Source: Staphylococcus muscae (GTDB taxonomy: Bacteria > Bacillota > Bacilli > Staphylococcales > Staphylococcaceae). Taken from it: a stretch of 64,000 nucleotides of DNA. The notes beneath the pieces are model-generated. The model saw only the letters and a list, made by a program, of their open reading frames with translations, ran no database searches and was not told where the DNA came from. Position 1 is the first letter of the stretch, and the number at the start of each line of letters is the position of its first letter. The position numbers and the translations under genes are program-made. Positions 18,105 through 27,277 of the stretch are shown here, in pieces. Location: contig NZ_CP027848.1 in NCBI RefSeq assembly GCF_003019275.1, positions 1,240,001 to 1,304,000 on the forward strand. The letters run 5' to 3'.

Positions 18105-19892
18105 TTACAATAACTCGCCTCTCAACTGTAACTGATACAAGTTATAGTAAATACCTCGTTGTGCAATCAACGTTTCGTGTGTCCCTCTTTCTGCAATGAC
18201 CCCTTTGTTCAACACAAGTATTTGATCTGCATCTTGAATCGTAGACAAGCGATGCGCAATCGCTAAAGTTGTGCGTCCATGTCTCATTTTTGCCAATGAC
18301 TTCTGAATGGCTTCTTCTGTCTCAGAATCAATATTCGCCGTCGCTTCATCCAGCAACAAAATTTTCGGATCCATTGCCATCGTACGTGCAAAGGCGATCA
18401 ATTGACGTTGTCCACTAGAGAATGCACGTCCTTGTTCAATTACTTGATGCTCATAACCGTCTGATAGCTGCATAATAAAATCATGTGCGTGCACAAACTT
18501 CGCTGCCGCTTCCACTTGTTCAAACGTCATCGTCGGATGATACAGTCGGATGTTTGATGCAACTGTTCCATAAAAAATAAACGGATCTTGTAACACGAGT
18601 CCGATACTCTGCTTCAAGGTCTGTTGTGAATAGGACTTGATTGATTTACCATCAATCAATATATCTCCACGTTCAAACTCATAAAAGCGCATAAATAAAT
18701 TCGCAATCGTACTTTTACCTGATCCTGTATGACCTACCAATGCCACTGTTTGTCCTGGTTCCGCTACGAAAGAAATATCATGTAACACATCGTGTGTGCC
18801 GTCATAACTAAAGCTCACATTTTTGAATTCAATGCGTCCCTGTTGAATCGTCGCTGTTTCATCTTCTTGTTGTGTCGGTGCATGTGTCTCATTGTCCATC
18901 ATTTTAAACACACGACTCGCTGATACAATCGCCTGTTGAAAGATATTCAAGTTCTGGCTCACTTGGTTAATCGGCTCAAAAAAGCGTTGCATATATTGAA
19001 TAAACGCATAAATTACACCCGCTGTAACAGTCTCACTAAAGCTTAAAATACCAAAATACCCTAAAATCATCACCGTCGCAAATGTGGCTAACATCGTCAT
19101 CGCAGGACGTAACATCAGACTGTCCAGTTGAATTGTCTTCATAGACTTGTCATAATGTGCAGCATTGATTGCCCCGAACTCTTCTCGTAGACGCTGTTGT
19201 TGATTGAATACTTGAATAATCTTCATACCTTCAATTGACTCAGCCAACTTCGCATTCAAATCCGATAATCGCTGACGCGTTTCGTTAAAGTACACAGATG
19301 CAAACTTACGATAACATGCAAGTATCACGATAATAACCGGTACAAACAGCAATGCAAATAATGCGACACGAACATCCAATACAAACATCATGACAAAGCT
19401 TGCAATAATCATTAAAAAGGCTTGTAAAAAGGATGTTAGAACGCCTGTAAACATCTCAATAATTGCTTCTGTATCATTCGTCAACCTTGATACAATACTC
19501 CCGCTTGGCGTTTCATCAAAAAACGCCATACCTAATCGTGTAATATCATGGAATGCATCAATCCTTAGTTGTTGGATCACCTTCAGCGCTAGATATTCTA
19601 AGTAATACACACTTAAATAGGTCGTTATTGCACCCACAATTTGAATAATGATAAAAGCAATTAACAAACCGATTACTTGTTGATTTGACAATCTTGAGTG
19701 TAATAGATATTCATCGATAAAAACTTTAACAATATAAGGAATACTCATACTTGCAGCAATAGAAATACTGAGTGTCAACAATGATACAACAATTAACTTT
19801 TTAAACGGTAGCGTATAGCGAAGTAGTCGTAAAAGTACATGTAATTGCTCTTTGGCAGATAATTGGATGACTTCTTTAGTATGTCTCGTCAT
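18105..19892 (-). CDS. ABC exporter half-transporter (YheH/BmrD-like, catalytic-site subunit)
   Basis: Multidrug-type ABC half-transporter of 595 residues: six N-terminal spans and a C-terminal nucleotide-binding domain. Walker A is GHTGSGKS. The signature is the altered FSSGQ. Walker B is KILLLDEATANID with the catalytic glutamate retained. ATG 19892 is chosen because AGAGGTGG lies five bases before it; an alternative GTG three codons upstream falls inside that ribosome site. It overlaps the preceding gene by 17 bases, so the two are coupled. The complementary defects of the pair point to an obligate heterodimer like BmrCD or LmrCD. Substrate unknown. Confidence 0.87.
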   Translation of the reverse strand: MTRHTKEVIQLSAKEQLHVLLRLLRYTLPFKKLIVVSLLTLSISIAASMSIPYIVKVFIDEYLLHSRLSNQQVIGLLIAFIIIQIVGAITTYLSVYYLEYLALKVIQQLRIDAFHDITRLGMAFFDETPSGSIVSRLTNDTEAIIEMFTGVLTSFLQAFLMIIASFVMMFVLDVRVALFALLFVPVIIVILACYRKFASVYFNETRQRLSDLNAKLAESIEGMKIIQVFNQQQRLREEFGAINAAHYDKSMKTIQLDSLMLRPAMTMLATFATVMILGYFGILSFSETVTAGVIYAFIQYMQRFFEPINQVSQNLNIFQQAIVSASRVFKMMDNETHAPTQQEDETATIQQGRIEFKNVSFSYDGTHDVLHDISFVAEPGQTVALVGHTGSGKSTIANLFMRFYEFERGDILIDGKSIKSYSQQTLKQSIGLVLQDPFIFYGTVASNIRLYHPTMTFEQVEAAAKFVHAHDFIMQLSDGYEHQVIEQGRAFSSGQRQLIAFARTMAMDPKILLLDEATANIDSETEEAIQKSLAKMRHGRTTLAIAHRLSTIQDADQILVLNKGVIAERGTHETLIAQRGIYYNLYQLQLRGELL

Positions 19893-21666
19893 GTTGACCA
19901 CCTCTTTCTACTTGCTCCGTTAAATCTTCTGCGTAACGTGCCTGCATGGCCTGTGCATGGAACGTTTCTGCATACCAACCATTTTGCGCAAGTAATACAT
20001 CATGCGTACCACGTTCAACAATGGTACCTTCACGCATAACCAGAATCATATCCGCATGCATCACAGCACTCATACGATGTGCAGTAATAATATTTGTCTT
20101 ACCTCGACGTGTCTCTTTCAAGTTATGAAGTATCGCCGCTTCCGTTTCAGCATCTACTGCTGATAGTGCGTCGTCTAAAATGAGCACGTCCGGGTCTTTG
20201 ATCAATGCACGTGCGATTGAAATACGTTGCTTTTGTCCGCCTGATAACGACACCCCACGTTCACCAACTACCGTCTCATATGCTTCTGGCAATCCCATAA
20301 TATCTCGATGAATGTGACTCATCTGACTCGCATGATATAACGCCTCATCCGATATATCCGGTTGGCTAAAGGCGATGTTAGCTCGGATTGTTGATGAAAA
20401 CAAAAAGTGTTCTTGTGGCACATAACCAAACTGTGCACGTAACTGGTCGATGCCATACGAACGAATTGCTCGACCGCCATATTGTATATCATCTGGATGA
20501 TCGGTATCGAATTCACGTAACAATAGACGTAACATCAAGCTTTTGCCCGACCCTGTACTTCCGACAATACCGAGCGTCATTCCTTGTTTTAATGTAAAGT
20601 GAATGTCGTGTAGACGTGCGGATTGTTCATTTTGAAATTGAAATGCATCCATTTGAAATACGATATCCCCAGTAGGCTTCGTTGCAATATTCGCTACCAA
20701 CTTGACGTCATTTTCAACACTTTCAATCTGACGAATTCGATCATATGATGCATGTCCACGCTGTACAATATTGAAAAAGAAACCGAGCGCTAACAGCGGC
20801 CATACGAGCATATTAAGATATGTTGTAAATGTCACCAAATCACCAATCGTTATTTCTCCATTAAGCATCATCATAGCACCAAAGATCATACTTAACAGAT
20901 AACTCGTTCCTAGCACTAACTGTATGGTTGGATCGAAAAGCGCATCGATTTTTGCAACACGCATATTTTTCCCTACAACTTCATCACTCAACTCTCTGAA
21001 GTCCGCTTCATCATCTTCTTCATAACCGAAAGACTTCGTTACCTTGATACCCGAAATACTTTCTTGTGTCTTATCGTTCAATTGACTGAAAGCCCCTTGT
21101 GCCTTCTTAAAAGTATCATGTAACAAACGACCATAATAGTTCGTCGCTAAAACGAGAATCGGCAATGGAATAATCGCAATCAATGTCAATTTGGGACTGA
21201 CGGTGATTGCCATCATCAATAACGTCATTCCTCCTGTAATCAACGCATCACCAATTGTCATCACACCGATACCAGCTGAACTTTGAACTGCACGGATATC
21301 ATTTGTCGCATGTGCCATCAAATCTCCGGTACGATATTGTTGATAAAATGATGGGCTCATCAACGTATATTTCTCATAAAGACGTTCACGTAAAATACGT
21401 CCTAACTTTGCACTTGCACCAAACAATTGCATACGAGATACAAAACGCAAAAGATAGATTACAATACCTAAACCAATCATGATGAGTAGACAGATGGTTA
21501 ACAAACGTGGTGTTAATGTTCCTTCTGTAATATGATCAATCACAAAACCAATCATTCTTGGCGGTACTAAACTACAAAATGTTGTAATGAGCATTGCCAC
21601 CAGTGCTATCACATATCTCTTTCTCTCCTGTTTAAAAAACCAACTCAAATCTCGAAATACTTTCAA
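19876..21666 (-). CDS. ABC exporter half-transporter (YheI/BmrC-like, degenerate-site subunit)
   Basis: Partner half-transporter of 596 residues with the same membrane-NBD layout. Its NBD has Walker A GSTGSGKS and an intact LSGGQ signature. Walker B reads DVLILDDALSAVD, with aspartate in place of the catalytic glutamate, the hallmark of the degenerate subunit in heterodimeric exporters. The residues therefore complement those of the downstream partner. A promoter overlapped by a 22-base inverted repeat lies just upstream, suggesting a repressor. Likely exports drugs, lipids or peptides; which one cannot be told. Confidence 0.87.
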   Translation of the reverse strand: MKVFRDLSWFFKQERKRYVIALVAMLITTFCSLVPPRMIGFVIDHITEGTLTPRLLTICLLIMIGLGIVIYLLRFVSRMQLFGASAKLGRILRERLYEKYTLMSPSFYQQYRTGDLMAHATNDIRAVQSSAGIGVMTIGDALITGGMTLLMMAITVSPKLTLIAIIPLPILVLATNYYGRLLHDTFKKAQGAFSQLNDKTQESISGIKVTKSFGYEEDDEADFRELSDEVVGKNMRVAKIDALFDPTIQLVLGTSYLLSMIFGAMMMLNGEITIGDLVTFTTYLNMLVWPLLALGFFFNIVQRGHASYDRIRQIESVENDVKLVANIATKPTGDIVFQMDAFQFQNEQSARLHDIHFTLKQGMTLGIVGSTGSGKSLMLRLLLREFDTDHPDDIQYGGRAIRSYGIDQLRAQFGYVPQEHFLFSSTIRANIAFSQPDISDEALYHASQMSHIHRDIMGLPEAYETVVGERGVSLSGGQKQRISIARALIKDPDVLILDDALSAVDAETEAAILHNLKETRRGKTNIITAHRMSAVMHADMILVMREGTIVERGTHDVLLAQNGWYAETFHAQAMQARYAEDLTEQVERGGQHDETY

Positions 21667-21733
21667 GGTGCATCACCACCATTCTTTGTTTTATGTTATT
21701 TTCTACTTTTATGTAAAGTTACAAAAAATAACC

Positions 21734-21764
21734 TTTGTATACTATCATATACAAAATATATCAA
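21734..21764 (-). promoter_or_regulatory. Promoter and operator of the heterodimeric ABC exporter
   Basis: On the minus strand, TTGATA (21759-21764) and TATACA (21736-21741) are 17 bases apart. TTTGTATA and TATACAAA (21734-21755, six bases between) form a perfect inverted repeat covering the -10 and part of the spacer. Confidence 0.6.
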
Positions 21765-21880
21765 CAGAAAAAGTATTTGACGCTTAATTTTTCACGATTT
21801 TGTCATATTATTTTGAATTTTGTTGAAATATCTTAAATCTACCAAAATATGATAGTCTAAATAAAAAGGAGGAGTGTACG

Positions 21881-22306
21881 ATGTCTCAATTCGATCATCT
21901 TCAAGCACCTAGGACCTTTGCATATCGTCAGTCATCTGTTCACGTAATCAAACACTATCAATTCACCTGTGATAACCGTATCTATTTTACAGAAACAGCT
22001 CACGTTGACTTGTCTAACCATACGTATCATCTCGAACTATCACTACAAGCGACAACGAATGCACAAGGCATTGCAGTCGACTTCCATCACATTGACAAGC
22101 TCTACCATACACATCTCTCACCTTATTTAGACGGACAATTGTTAAACGAGACACTTCCAGAGATGAGTACAACTGCTGAAAACATCGCCTACTGGATATG
22201 GGAGCAATTGACGGGTGTATTACCGCATGATGTGTCACTTCACACATTGGTATTATATGAAAAACCTGAACAAGGCGTTAAACTGACACACGACATGCTA
22301 TCCTAA
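21881..22306 (+). CDS. Degenerate 6-pyruvoyl-tetrahydropterin synthase / QueD-family protein
   Basis: A 141-residue protein that aligns along its length with the PTPS/QueD fold: Asn32-Arg-Ile at the place of the zinc His-Arg-Leu, Asn46-His47-Thr-Tyr at the place of HGHxY, GIAVDFHHID for the GMVxDF segment, LDGQLLN for LDHxxLN, and STTAENIAYWIWEQL for the conserved PTAENIA helix. Two of three zinc histidines, the catalytic cysteine and the LDH histidine appear replaced, so classic pterin or queuosine synthesis is doubtful. It has AAAGGAGGAG before the start, stands alone, and converges on trpA. It may be a staphylococcal paralogue with another role. Confidence 0.65.
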   Translation: MSQFDHLQAPRTFAYRQSSVHVIKHYQFTCDNRIYFTETAHVDLSNHTYHLELSLQATTNAQGIAVDFHHIDKLYHTHLSPYLDGQLLNETLPEMSTTAENIAYWIWEQLTGVLPHDVSLHTLVLYEKPEQGVKLTHDMLS

Positions 22307-22315
22307 ACGAACATA

Positions 22316-22347
22316 CAAAAGAGACCTTCAAATCGAGGTCTCTTTTG
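22316..22347. terminator. Bidirectional terminator between the QueD-like gene and trpA
   Basis: CAAAAGAGACCT and AGGTCTCTTTTG form a perfect 12-bp stem with an eight-base loop; it ends both transcripts. Confidence 0.88.
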
Positions 22348-22351
22348 TGCT

Positions 22352-23086
22352 CTATTGTATTTCATCCAATGCGTGACGAATACTCGACAAGTAACTTTCC
22401 GTATCCGTTCGTACTTCCGTCTCAAAACGACGTACAATTTCACTTCCAATAATAATACCATCTGCCAATGCCGCAAGTTGTTTGACTTGTTCTGGCGTCC
22501 GAATACCAAATCCTGTAAACACAGGAACCGAACTATTTTGTTGGATAAGCGCTAACTTTTCTTTCAGTTCAGGATGAAATTCTCCATTCTGCCCCGTTAT
22601 CTGATTCATCGTCACAGTATAAATGAAGCCTTCCGCCTGACGTGCAATGGTCTCGATGCGTTCCGTATTCGCTGTCATTGCAATCAACGAAATCAACTTC
22701 ACTTTACGCTTAGGGTAGCGTGATTTCATGTCGGCAATATACTCTGCCGGCATATCAGGAATGATGAGTCCATAGACACCAGCATCTTCTGCATCACGCA
22801 TAAAGTTCGCTTCACCATATGCTTCAATGGTGTGCATATACGTCATCAACAAGTAATTCACTTGCAAGTTATGTTGTTCTGTCTTTAGTGTTTCTAAAAT
22901 ACGTTGTGCCGTCATACCTTGTTGAATCGCAAGCTGGCCAGCTGCCATAATGATCGGTCCATCTGCCACAGGATCTGAAAATGGAATGCCAATTTCTACA
23001 AAATCAGCGCCCGCTCTTTCTAATGTTTTCAAGTTTTCAACAAAATTTGAATCACCCATGATGTAAGCGACAAATTGTTTACGCAT
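22352..23086 (-). CDS. trpA: Tryptophan synthase alpha subunit
   Basis: Cleaves indole-3-glycerol phosphate to indole, which is channelled to TrpB. It has 244 residues. Visible motifs are the catalytic [17 protein letters not shown] segment (first catalytic glutamate and the aspartate of PFSDP), [14 protein letters not shown], and the phosphate-binding FGIRTPEQ and [11 protein letters not shown]. It is slightly shorter than average alpha subunits (about 260-270). It is the last gene of the operon, overlapping trpB by eight bases, and a strong terminator follows. Confidence 0.96.
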   Translation of the reverse strand: MRKQFVAYIMGDSNFVENLKTLERAGADFVEIGIPFSDPVADGPIIMAAGQLAIQQGMTAQRILETLKTEQHNLQVNYLLMTYMHTIEAYGEANFMRDAEDAGVYGLIIPDMPAEYIADMKSRYPKRKVKLISLIAMTANTERIETIARQAEGFIYTVTMNQITGQNGEFHPELKEKLALIQQNSSVPVFTGFGIRTPEQVKQLAALADGIIIGSEIVRRFETEVRTDTESYLSSIRHALDEIQ

Positions 23087-24299
23087 GCTTATTCGCCTCC
23101 TGTTCTTTCATATATGTTCGAATCGTCTCCATATCTTTATCACCACGTCCGGAAACCGTCACTACGATAATCTCTTCTTTAGACATTTGTGACGCAAGCT
23201 TTTCTACGTAACTTATTGCATGTGCACTTTCAATAGCTGGAATAATACCTTCCGCTTGAGAGAAGCGAATCAATGCTTGCATCGCTTCATCATCCGTTGC
23301 CGAAACATAATCCACACGTCCAATTTCATGATAATAGCTATGCTCAGGCCCAACTCCTGGATAATCTAATCCGGCTGAAATAGAGTGTGCCTGTGCAATT
23401 TGATGATTATCATCTTGAATAAGATACATTTTCGCACCATGCAACACGCCGACATCTCCACAGTTCAAAGCAAGTGCATGACGTCCTGTATCTGCACCTT
23501 CACCCGCTGCTTCAACACCATACAGCTTCACATCTTCATCTTCAATAAATGGATAGAACGTCCCAATCGCATTGGAACCACCACCAATACATGCTACAAC
23601 TGCATCTGGCAAGCGTCCTTCTCGCTCTTGCACCGCTGTTTTAATCTCATCTCCAATGACACGTTGGAAGTCACGCACCATCGTTGGGAATGGATCAGGT
23701 CCTAACGCTGACCCTAATAAATAGTGCGTATCGTCCACATGTGCCACCCAATATTGAAGTGCTTTGTTCACCGCATCAGACAACGTTCCTTGCCCATCCG
23801 TGACAGAAACCACTTTTGCGCCAAGTAACTCCATACGAAAAACATTCAACTGCTGACGTTTAATATCTTCTTCTCCCATAAAAACGATCAGTTCCATATC
23901 AAATAGAGCAGCCACAGTCGCACTCGCCACACCGTGTTGACCGGCCCCTGTTTCAGCGACAAGCTTCTTCTTGCCCATTCGTCTTGCCAGCAATGCTTGT
24001 CCGAGTGCATTATTAATTTTATGTGCACCAGTATGATTCAAATCTTCACGTTTCAAATAAATCTTCGCACCACCCAATTGCTCGGTTAACGATGCAGCGT
24101 AAGTGAGCGGTGATTCACGTCCGACATATTCTTTTAAGTAGCGATAGTATTCCGCTTGAAATGTCTCATCCGCTTTTGCTGCTTCGTAAGCTTCTTTCAA
24201 TTCTAAAATTGCTGGCATCAATGTTTCCGGGACATAACGCCCACCATAACGCCCGAAAAACCCTTGCTCATCTGCATGTAATTGTATTTTTGTCATCAT
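23079..24299 (-). CDS. trpB: Tryptophan synthase beta subunit
   Basis: PLP enzyme joining indole and serine to give tryptophan. It has 406 residues. It begins [16 protein letters not shown]; the PLP lysine is in [18 protein letters not shown], the catalytic glutamate in [11 protein letters not shown], and the phosphate loop is [10 protein letters not shown]. It overlaps trpF by four bases and trpA by eight, so the operon is tightly coupled. Either of two adjacent start ATGs is possible. Confidence 0.97.
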   Translation of the reverse strand: MMTKIQLHADEQGFFGRYGGRYVPETLMPAILELKEAYEAAKADETFQAEYYRYLKEYVGRESPLTYAASLTEQLGGAKIYLKREDLNHTGAHKINNALGQALLARRMGKKKLVAETGAGQHGVASATVAALFDMELIVFMGEEDIKRQQLNVFRMELLGAKVVSVTDGQGTLSDAVNKALQYWVAHVDDTHYLLGSALGPDPFPTMVRDFQRVIGDEIKTAVQEREGRLPDAVVACIGGGSNAIGTFYPFIEDEDVKLYGVEAAGEGADTGRHALALNCGDVGVLHGAKMYLIQDDNHQIAQAHSISAGLDYPGVGPEHSYYHEIGRVDYVSATDDEAMQALIRFSQAEGIIPAIESAHAISYVEKLASQMSKEEIIVVTVSGRGDKDMETIRTYMKEQEANKHA

Positions 24300-24925
24300 A
24301 AACTGCCTCCTATTAACTGTTTAATCACAATCATTTTATCTTTTGATTTAAGTCCTTTTCGTTCACGTTCAATGCCACTAGCAATATCTATTCCATTCAC
24401 GTGAGGTACTTGTTTAAGTAGTACGGGGAGTGTCTCTTGATTCAATCCACCTGCAATAACAATATCGTCCAACGAAAGATTTTGTAACACACGCCAATCA
24501 AATGGCGTACCTACACCCCCATATGCTTCTGACGGTGTGTCGATAATGACTCGATCTACAAATGGTGCAAACTGTGTAACTTGTTTTTGTAGTGTTTCCG
24601 TTCCGTGAATCGCTTTGAATATTTGTACGTTAGGACGTATTGTCCGCAAGTGTTTGATATATGCAATCGGTTCGTCACCATGCAGTTGAATCGTATTAAT
24701 ACGAGTGTCATCAATGAGTTGTTCTAACATGTGAAACGGCATATTAACTGTCACTGCCACGCGATCAATCGACTCTGGAATAGACATTGTTAATGCTTTA
24801 ACCATTGCCAGATTAACGTAACGTGCACTTGGTGGATACATGACAAAACCAATCGCATTCACTCCACAAGCACATGCATCTTCTACATCTTGTAGTCGAG
24901 TAAACCCACAGTACTTTATGTACAT
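24296..24925 (-). CDS. trpF: Phosphoribosylanthranilate isomerase
   Basis: TIM-barrel isomerase for the third step of tryptophan synthesis, 209 residues. Diagnostic motifs: [12 protein letters not shown] at the N-terminus (the catalytic cysteine in KxCG), [39 protein letters not shown] (catalytic aspartate), and IAGGLNQE. It is contiguous with trpC and overlaps trpB by four bases. Confidence 0.95.
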   Translation of the reverse strand: MYIKYCGFTRLQDVEDACACGVNAIGFVMYPPSARYVNLAMVKALTMSIPESIDRVAVTVNMPFHMLEQLIDDTRINTIQLHGDEPIAYIKHLRTIRPNVQIFKAIHGTETLQKQVTQFAPFVDRVIIDTPSEAYGGVGTPFDWRVLQNLSLDDIVIAGGLNQETLPVLLKQVPHVNGIDIASGIERERKGLKSKDKMIVIKQLIGGSL

Positions 24926-25708
24926 TTAGTTCGCTCCCTTCATCACTTTCAAGCTACGCAGTGTTTCACCTACATCATCCGCCTTCATCAATGTTTCACC
25001 GACCAATATCCCTTCTGCACCAGCACGTGCCACTTGAGATACGTCATCTGCTGTGCGTATACCACTTTCTGAAATATAATGAATTCCCGATTGACGTGAT
25101 ATTAAAATATCTGCTGTATGTTTAACATCTGTCTTAAATGTTCTTAAATCTCTATTATTGACACCTACAAAAGTTGGCTGCACTTTCAAAGCCCTTGATA
25201 ATTCTTCTCTATCATGCACTTCTACAAGTACCTCTAACCCCTTGCTTTGCGCATATTCATGAAGAGAAGCAAGTTCAGTATCAGATAAAATATTAACAAT
25301 CAATAATACAATCGACGCACCCGCTTGATGAGCGACATCAATTTGTTGCTTATCTATCACGAAATCCTTACACAACACAGGTAATGACGTTTGTTGTGTC
25401 AATGTCACTAAGCGTTCAAAGCTCCCACCAAAATACTGTTCGTCTGTCAATATTGATATCGCTGATGCACCCGCTTCTGTATAAGCCGCTACTTGATCTT
25501 CCAAGTTTCGAGATGGGATATCTGATACCGATGGACTTTTCGACTTCACTTCAGCGATGACAGCAATCCGCTCATCCTGTGCAATCAATGATGCCAATGT
25601 CGTTTTATGAGTGACATCGACATGTGGTAACTGTTCTTGTAGCTTTTCATAATATCCGGACTCTAACAACTTCCTTTTGTATATAACAATGTCATCTAAG
25701 ATCATCAT
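24926..25708 (-). CDS. trpC: Indole-3-glycerol phosphate synthase
   Basis: Ring-closing enzyme of tryptophan synthesis, 260 residues, TIM barrel. Motifs: IAEVKSKSPS (catalytic lysine), ISILTDEQYFGGS, PVLCKDFVIDKQQI (catalytic lysine), GLEVLVEVHD, VGVNNRDLRTF and YISESGI, and GILVGETLMKA. It overlaps trpD by four bases and is followed without a gap by trpF, so this isomerase and synthase are separate proteins, not fused as in E. coli. Confidence 0.96.
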   Translation of the reverse strand: MMILDDIVIYKRKLLESGYYEKLQEQLPHVDVTHKTTLASLIAQDERIAVIAEVKSKSPSVSDIPSRNLEDQVAAYTEAGASAISILTDEQYFGGSFERLVTLTQQTSLPVLCKDFVIDKQQIDVAHQAGASIVLLIVNILSDTELASLHEYAQSKGLEVLVEVHDREELSRALKVQPTFVGVNNRDLRTFKTDVKHTADILISRQSGIHYISESGIRTADDVSQVARAGAEGILVGETLMKADDVGETLRSLKVMKGAN

Positions 25709-26709
25709 ACTGCTACACTCCTATTCTTCTCATACTGTTCATATGCATGCCCTTCATCAATCGTTTGACGTGCGAGAGTGACACCCGCTTCAATCGTTTC
25801 GACACGCTTTGCGGCGTACAGTGCTAAGCCTGCATTCAGCAATACCACATCTCGACGACACGACATGTCTTTTCCTTTTAAAATGCCTAATGTAATCTCT
25901 TTATTCTCTTCAGGTGTACCACCTACTAGTTCCGTATCTTCGGCATAACGTAACCCTACTTCATTTGCATTCAACGTGTATGTACGAATACCTGTATCTT
26001 GGTTTACTTCGACAATGACGTTATCTCCTGACAAAGTTGCTTCATCCATTCCATTGGCACCATGTACGACCAATGCACGTTGACGCCCAAGCTTATACAA
26101 GGTCTCAGCAATATCTTGCATTTTCGTTTTGTCATACACACCCATGACTTGATAATCAAGTGCAAAGGGATTAATAATCGGACCGAGTAAGTTAAACACA
26201 GTTGGCACCGGCAATTGCTGACGTACTGGTTGTAAATGACGCATAATAGGATATGTGTTCGTTGCATTTAGAAAAGCAAGATTAGTAGATGCAACTTGTT
26301 GCGACACATCTGTGACTTGTGTGATTGGAACGTCTAACGCTTGCAAAATATCGACACTCCCCGATTGTGACGTGACACTTTTATTGCCATGTTTAACAAC
26401 CTTAGCCCCTGCCGCAGCGACTACAAAAGCGACTGTCGTCGAGATATTGAAACTATTCGAACCATCGCCCCCTGTTCCACAAACACAAATACTATCTGTT
26501 AAATGTGGTTGTTCAGGATACATCGTTCGAATCATCGCACGACTGAGATCATAAAGTTCATCCGCTGTCGCACCCTTCATCGTAAATGCAGTCAGTAATG
26601 CTAACTTTTCAGCGAGCTCTGTTGAGTCAGATAACAGTGTCGTTGTGAATTGCTCTATTTGACTTGTGTTTAATTGTTGGTGCTGTATTAAATCTTTAAG
26701 TAACGTCAT
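25705..26709 (-). CDS. trpD: Anthranilate phosphoribosyltransferase
   Basis: Adds phosphoribose to anthranilate. It has 334 residues. The PRPP-binding region VCGTGGDGSNSFNIST and AKVVKHGNKSVTSQSGSVDILQALD, plus the NLLGPIINPF segment, are all intact. It follows trpG by 13 bases and overlaps trpC by four. Confidence 0.96.
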   Translation of the reverse strand: MTLLKDLIQHQQLNTSQIEQFTTTLLSDSTELAEKLALLTAFTMKGATADELYDLSRAMIRTMYPEQPHLTDSICVCGTGGDGSNSFNISTTVAFVVAAAGAKVVKHGNKSVTSQSGSVDILQALDVPITQVTDVSQQVASTNLAFLNATNTYPIMRHLQPVRQQLPVPTVFNLLGPIINPFALDYQVMGVYDKTKMQDIAETLYKLGRQRALVVHGANGMDEATLSGDNVIVEVNQDTGIRTYTLNANEVGLRYAEDTELVGGTPEENKEITLGILKGKDMSCRRDVVLLNAGLALYAAKRVETIEAGVTLARQTIDEGHAYEQYEKNRSVAV

Positions 26710-26722
26710 TTTTTCGTTCCCC

Positions 26723-27277
26723 CTATTTCACCCTATTTATAAAGTTTGAGACAACCTTTGCAACATTCGGACTCGCAAATGACTCAGGATGATATTGCAC
26801 GCCAAAGTGTGGATGGTTACGATGCTCAAAAGATTGGATGCTGTCACATGTTCGTCCCGTCACTATTAATGCATCAGGTAACGTTTCTTCCTGACAGATG
26901 AGTGAGTGATAACGCATAATATCGGAATATTCTGATATATCTTCGTATAGTATAGATGGTGCTTCAAATTTGAGCCGATCAATCTTACCATGAACGATGC
27001 GTTCACCGACATCCACTACACCACCATAATAATCATAGAGCGCTTGTGCCCCAAGACAAATCCCTAAAATAGGACAGTCATGATAGCAATCAATAATACG
27101 TCGCAATAAGTCATTGTCATTCGGATGTCCTGGCCCTGGTGACAATACGACAGCTGATGGTTCATAATCATAGATTTTGGGGTCATCGGGATACACGATG
27201 ACTACTTCGTCATGCTTCCTTAACAAATCAACTAAGTTATATGTAAACGAGTCATAGTTATCAATCATCAGTATCAT
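26723..27277 (-). CDS. trpG: Anthranilate synthase glutaminase component
   Basis: Class I glutamine amidotransferase supplying ammonia to TrpE, 184 residues. The oxyanion sequence LSPGPGHPND, the nucleophile in GICLGAQAL, and the QYHPESF His-Glu pair give a complete catalytic triad. Its start overlaps the trpE stop by four bases (ATGA), which usually ensures equal synthesis of the two subunits. A separate PabA role cannot be excluded, but the context is tryptophan. Confidence 0.95.
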   Translation of the reverse strand: MILMIDNYDSFTYNLVDLLRKHDEVVIVYPDDPKIYDYEPSAVVLSPGPGHPNDNDLLRRIIDCYHDCPILGICLGAQALYDYYGGVVDVGERIVHGKIDRLKFEAPSILYEDISEYSDIMRYHSLICQEETLPDALIVTGRTCDSIQSFEHRNHPHFGVQYHPESFASPNVAKVVSNFINRVK

